Source of the DNA: Stenotrophomonas sp. YIM B06876
GTDB lineage: Bacteria > Pseudomonadota > Gammaproteobacteria > Xanthomonadales > Xanthomonadaceae
Length of the DNA: 64,000 nucleotides
NCBI RefSeq assembly: GCF_030711595.1
Contig: NZ_JAUJUJ010000011.1
Location: 1-64,000 of the forward strand
Reading direction: 5' to 3'
The position numbers were made by a program, and so were the translations under genes. Under the pieces are notes generated by a model. That model did not search any database. It saw nothing but the letters and a program-made list of their open reading frames with translations, and was not told the DNA's origin. Shown in pieces: positions 63,498-64,000 of this stretch. Every line of letters begins with the position of its first letter. Positions within the stretch are counted from its first letter, which is position 1.

Positions 63498-64000
63498 ATT
63501 GTCTGGCCATCGCGGCTGGCGATGGTCGCCTCATCGAAGGCGAAGCCGGATTTCGCGCAACAGCGGACAGCCGCTTTTCGCGTAGTGCGACCCAACACCC
63601 CGCCCCCCCCCCCGGGGGCCCAGGGGTGCCGGGGGCCCGCGGGGGGGGGGGCGGGGCCCGGGCCGGGGCCGCGCCCCCCCCCCCCCCCGGGGGCCACATG
63701 CACCACTGAGCCCCAGCGAAGGTCGTGATCGATGCTTGCCGATGAGGCGCCCGTTTTCGGCCCGGCAGAGCCCATTTCCCTCCTCACGCGCGATATCGGC
63801 GATGTCGCTCGCAGAGTACGACTGCTGAGGCGCGTAATTCTATCGGTACACGTACTGCGCCCCAGCAGCGGCACCGCGCCTTCCAGGCAGGGGACATCAA
63901 GGATGATTGGGGCCAGTGCCCAAAGCTCAATGCGCTGTCGCACAGTACTGCGGCGGTGGCGGTGGCGGTGGCACTGCATGTGATCCGTTGCATGATCCGG
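63498..64000. other. Window end without recognisable gene; includes G/C homopolymer tract
   Basis: About 500 bases. At 63601-63692 there are runs of 11-16 C and up to 12 G separated by short G/C words. Open frames through this tract are low-complexity artefacts (Gly/Pro/Arg). The part after 63700 contains a short GGTGGC-type repeat near 63950; I recognise no gene on either strand. Confidence 0.5.

Noticed and set aside
63485-63979. A 164-residue frame through the G/C tract
   Set aside because: Low-complexity Gly/Pro/Arg product created by the homopolymers; no family resemblance.

Overview
The window looks like a high-GC gammaproteobacterial chromosome of the Xanthomonadaceae (Xanthomonas, Stenotrophomonas, Pseudoxanthomonas, Lysobacter group). 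The flagellar flgBCDEF/flgGHIJ arrangement with sigma-54 promoters, the trxB-ftsK-lolA-rarA-crcB order next to a dif site, and the clpS/clpA-infA-aat block all fit this family. No species can be named from the sequence alone.

Layout: (1) 1-9264 is flagellar: flgB to flgJ (flgJ cut by the window edge) on the minus strand, then divergent cheV and flgA-flgM-flgN. Readable sigma-54 sites precede flgB, flgG and flgA, and a sigma-28 site precedes flgMN, so the assembly hierarchy can be read from the DNA. (2) 9355-19598 is a signalling block: a PAS histidine kinase, a two-gene unit of a NarL-type kinase plus a GGDEF-EAL-receiver protein, a large PAS-GGDEF-EAL protein, and a short chemoreceptor behind a sigma-28 promoter. 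(3) 19712-34512 is core housekeeping: hflD, mnmA, nudJ-like, clpS, clpA, infA, aat, a COG3146-type protein, trxB, ftsK, lolA, rarA and crcB/fluC. (4) A near-canonical 28-bp dif site (34511-34538) overlaps the crcB stop codon, so this is the replication terminus.

(5) Directly beyond dif lies a genomic island of about 15 kb (34.5-49.6 kb) with lower GC. Its left half is an overlapping set of three tyrosine recombinases plus a small fourth protein (plus strand). Its right half is a minus-strand defence operon: unknown ORF, XRE-ImmA/IrrE regulator, DUF2188 protein, hsdR, hsdM, hsdS, and finally a SIR2-like protein whose start overlaps the end of hsdS. The two halves meet at an IS3-family transposase remnant. 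The SIR2 gene as last gene of a type I restriction-modification operon is the most promising candidate for an uncharacterised system: restriction plus a probable NAD-depleting effector, comparable in logic to PrrC linked to EcoprrI.

(6) 49.6-62 kb carries an L,D-transpeptidase, an Lpp-like lipoprotein, an ABC-ATPase pseudogene, a four-gene tripartite efflux operon with two RND permeases (MdtABC/MuxABC-OpmB type), and small periplasmic proteins (RcnB-like, EF-hand, DUF4124). (7) 62.1-63.5 kb is a tandem array of four tRNA-Ala(GGC)/tRNA-Glu(TTC) pairs in 366-bp units, followed by an extreme G/C homopolymer tract that may be an assembly artefact.
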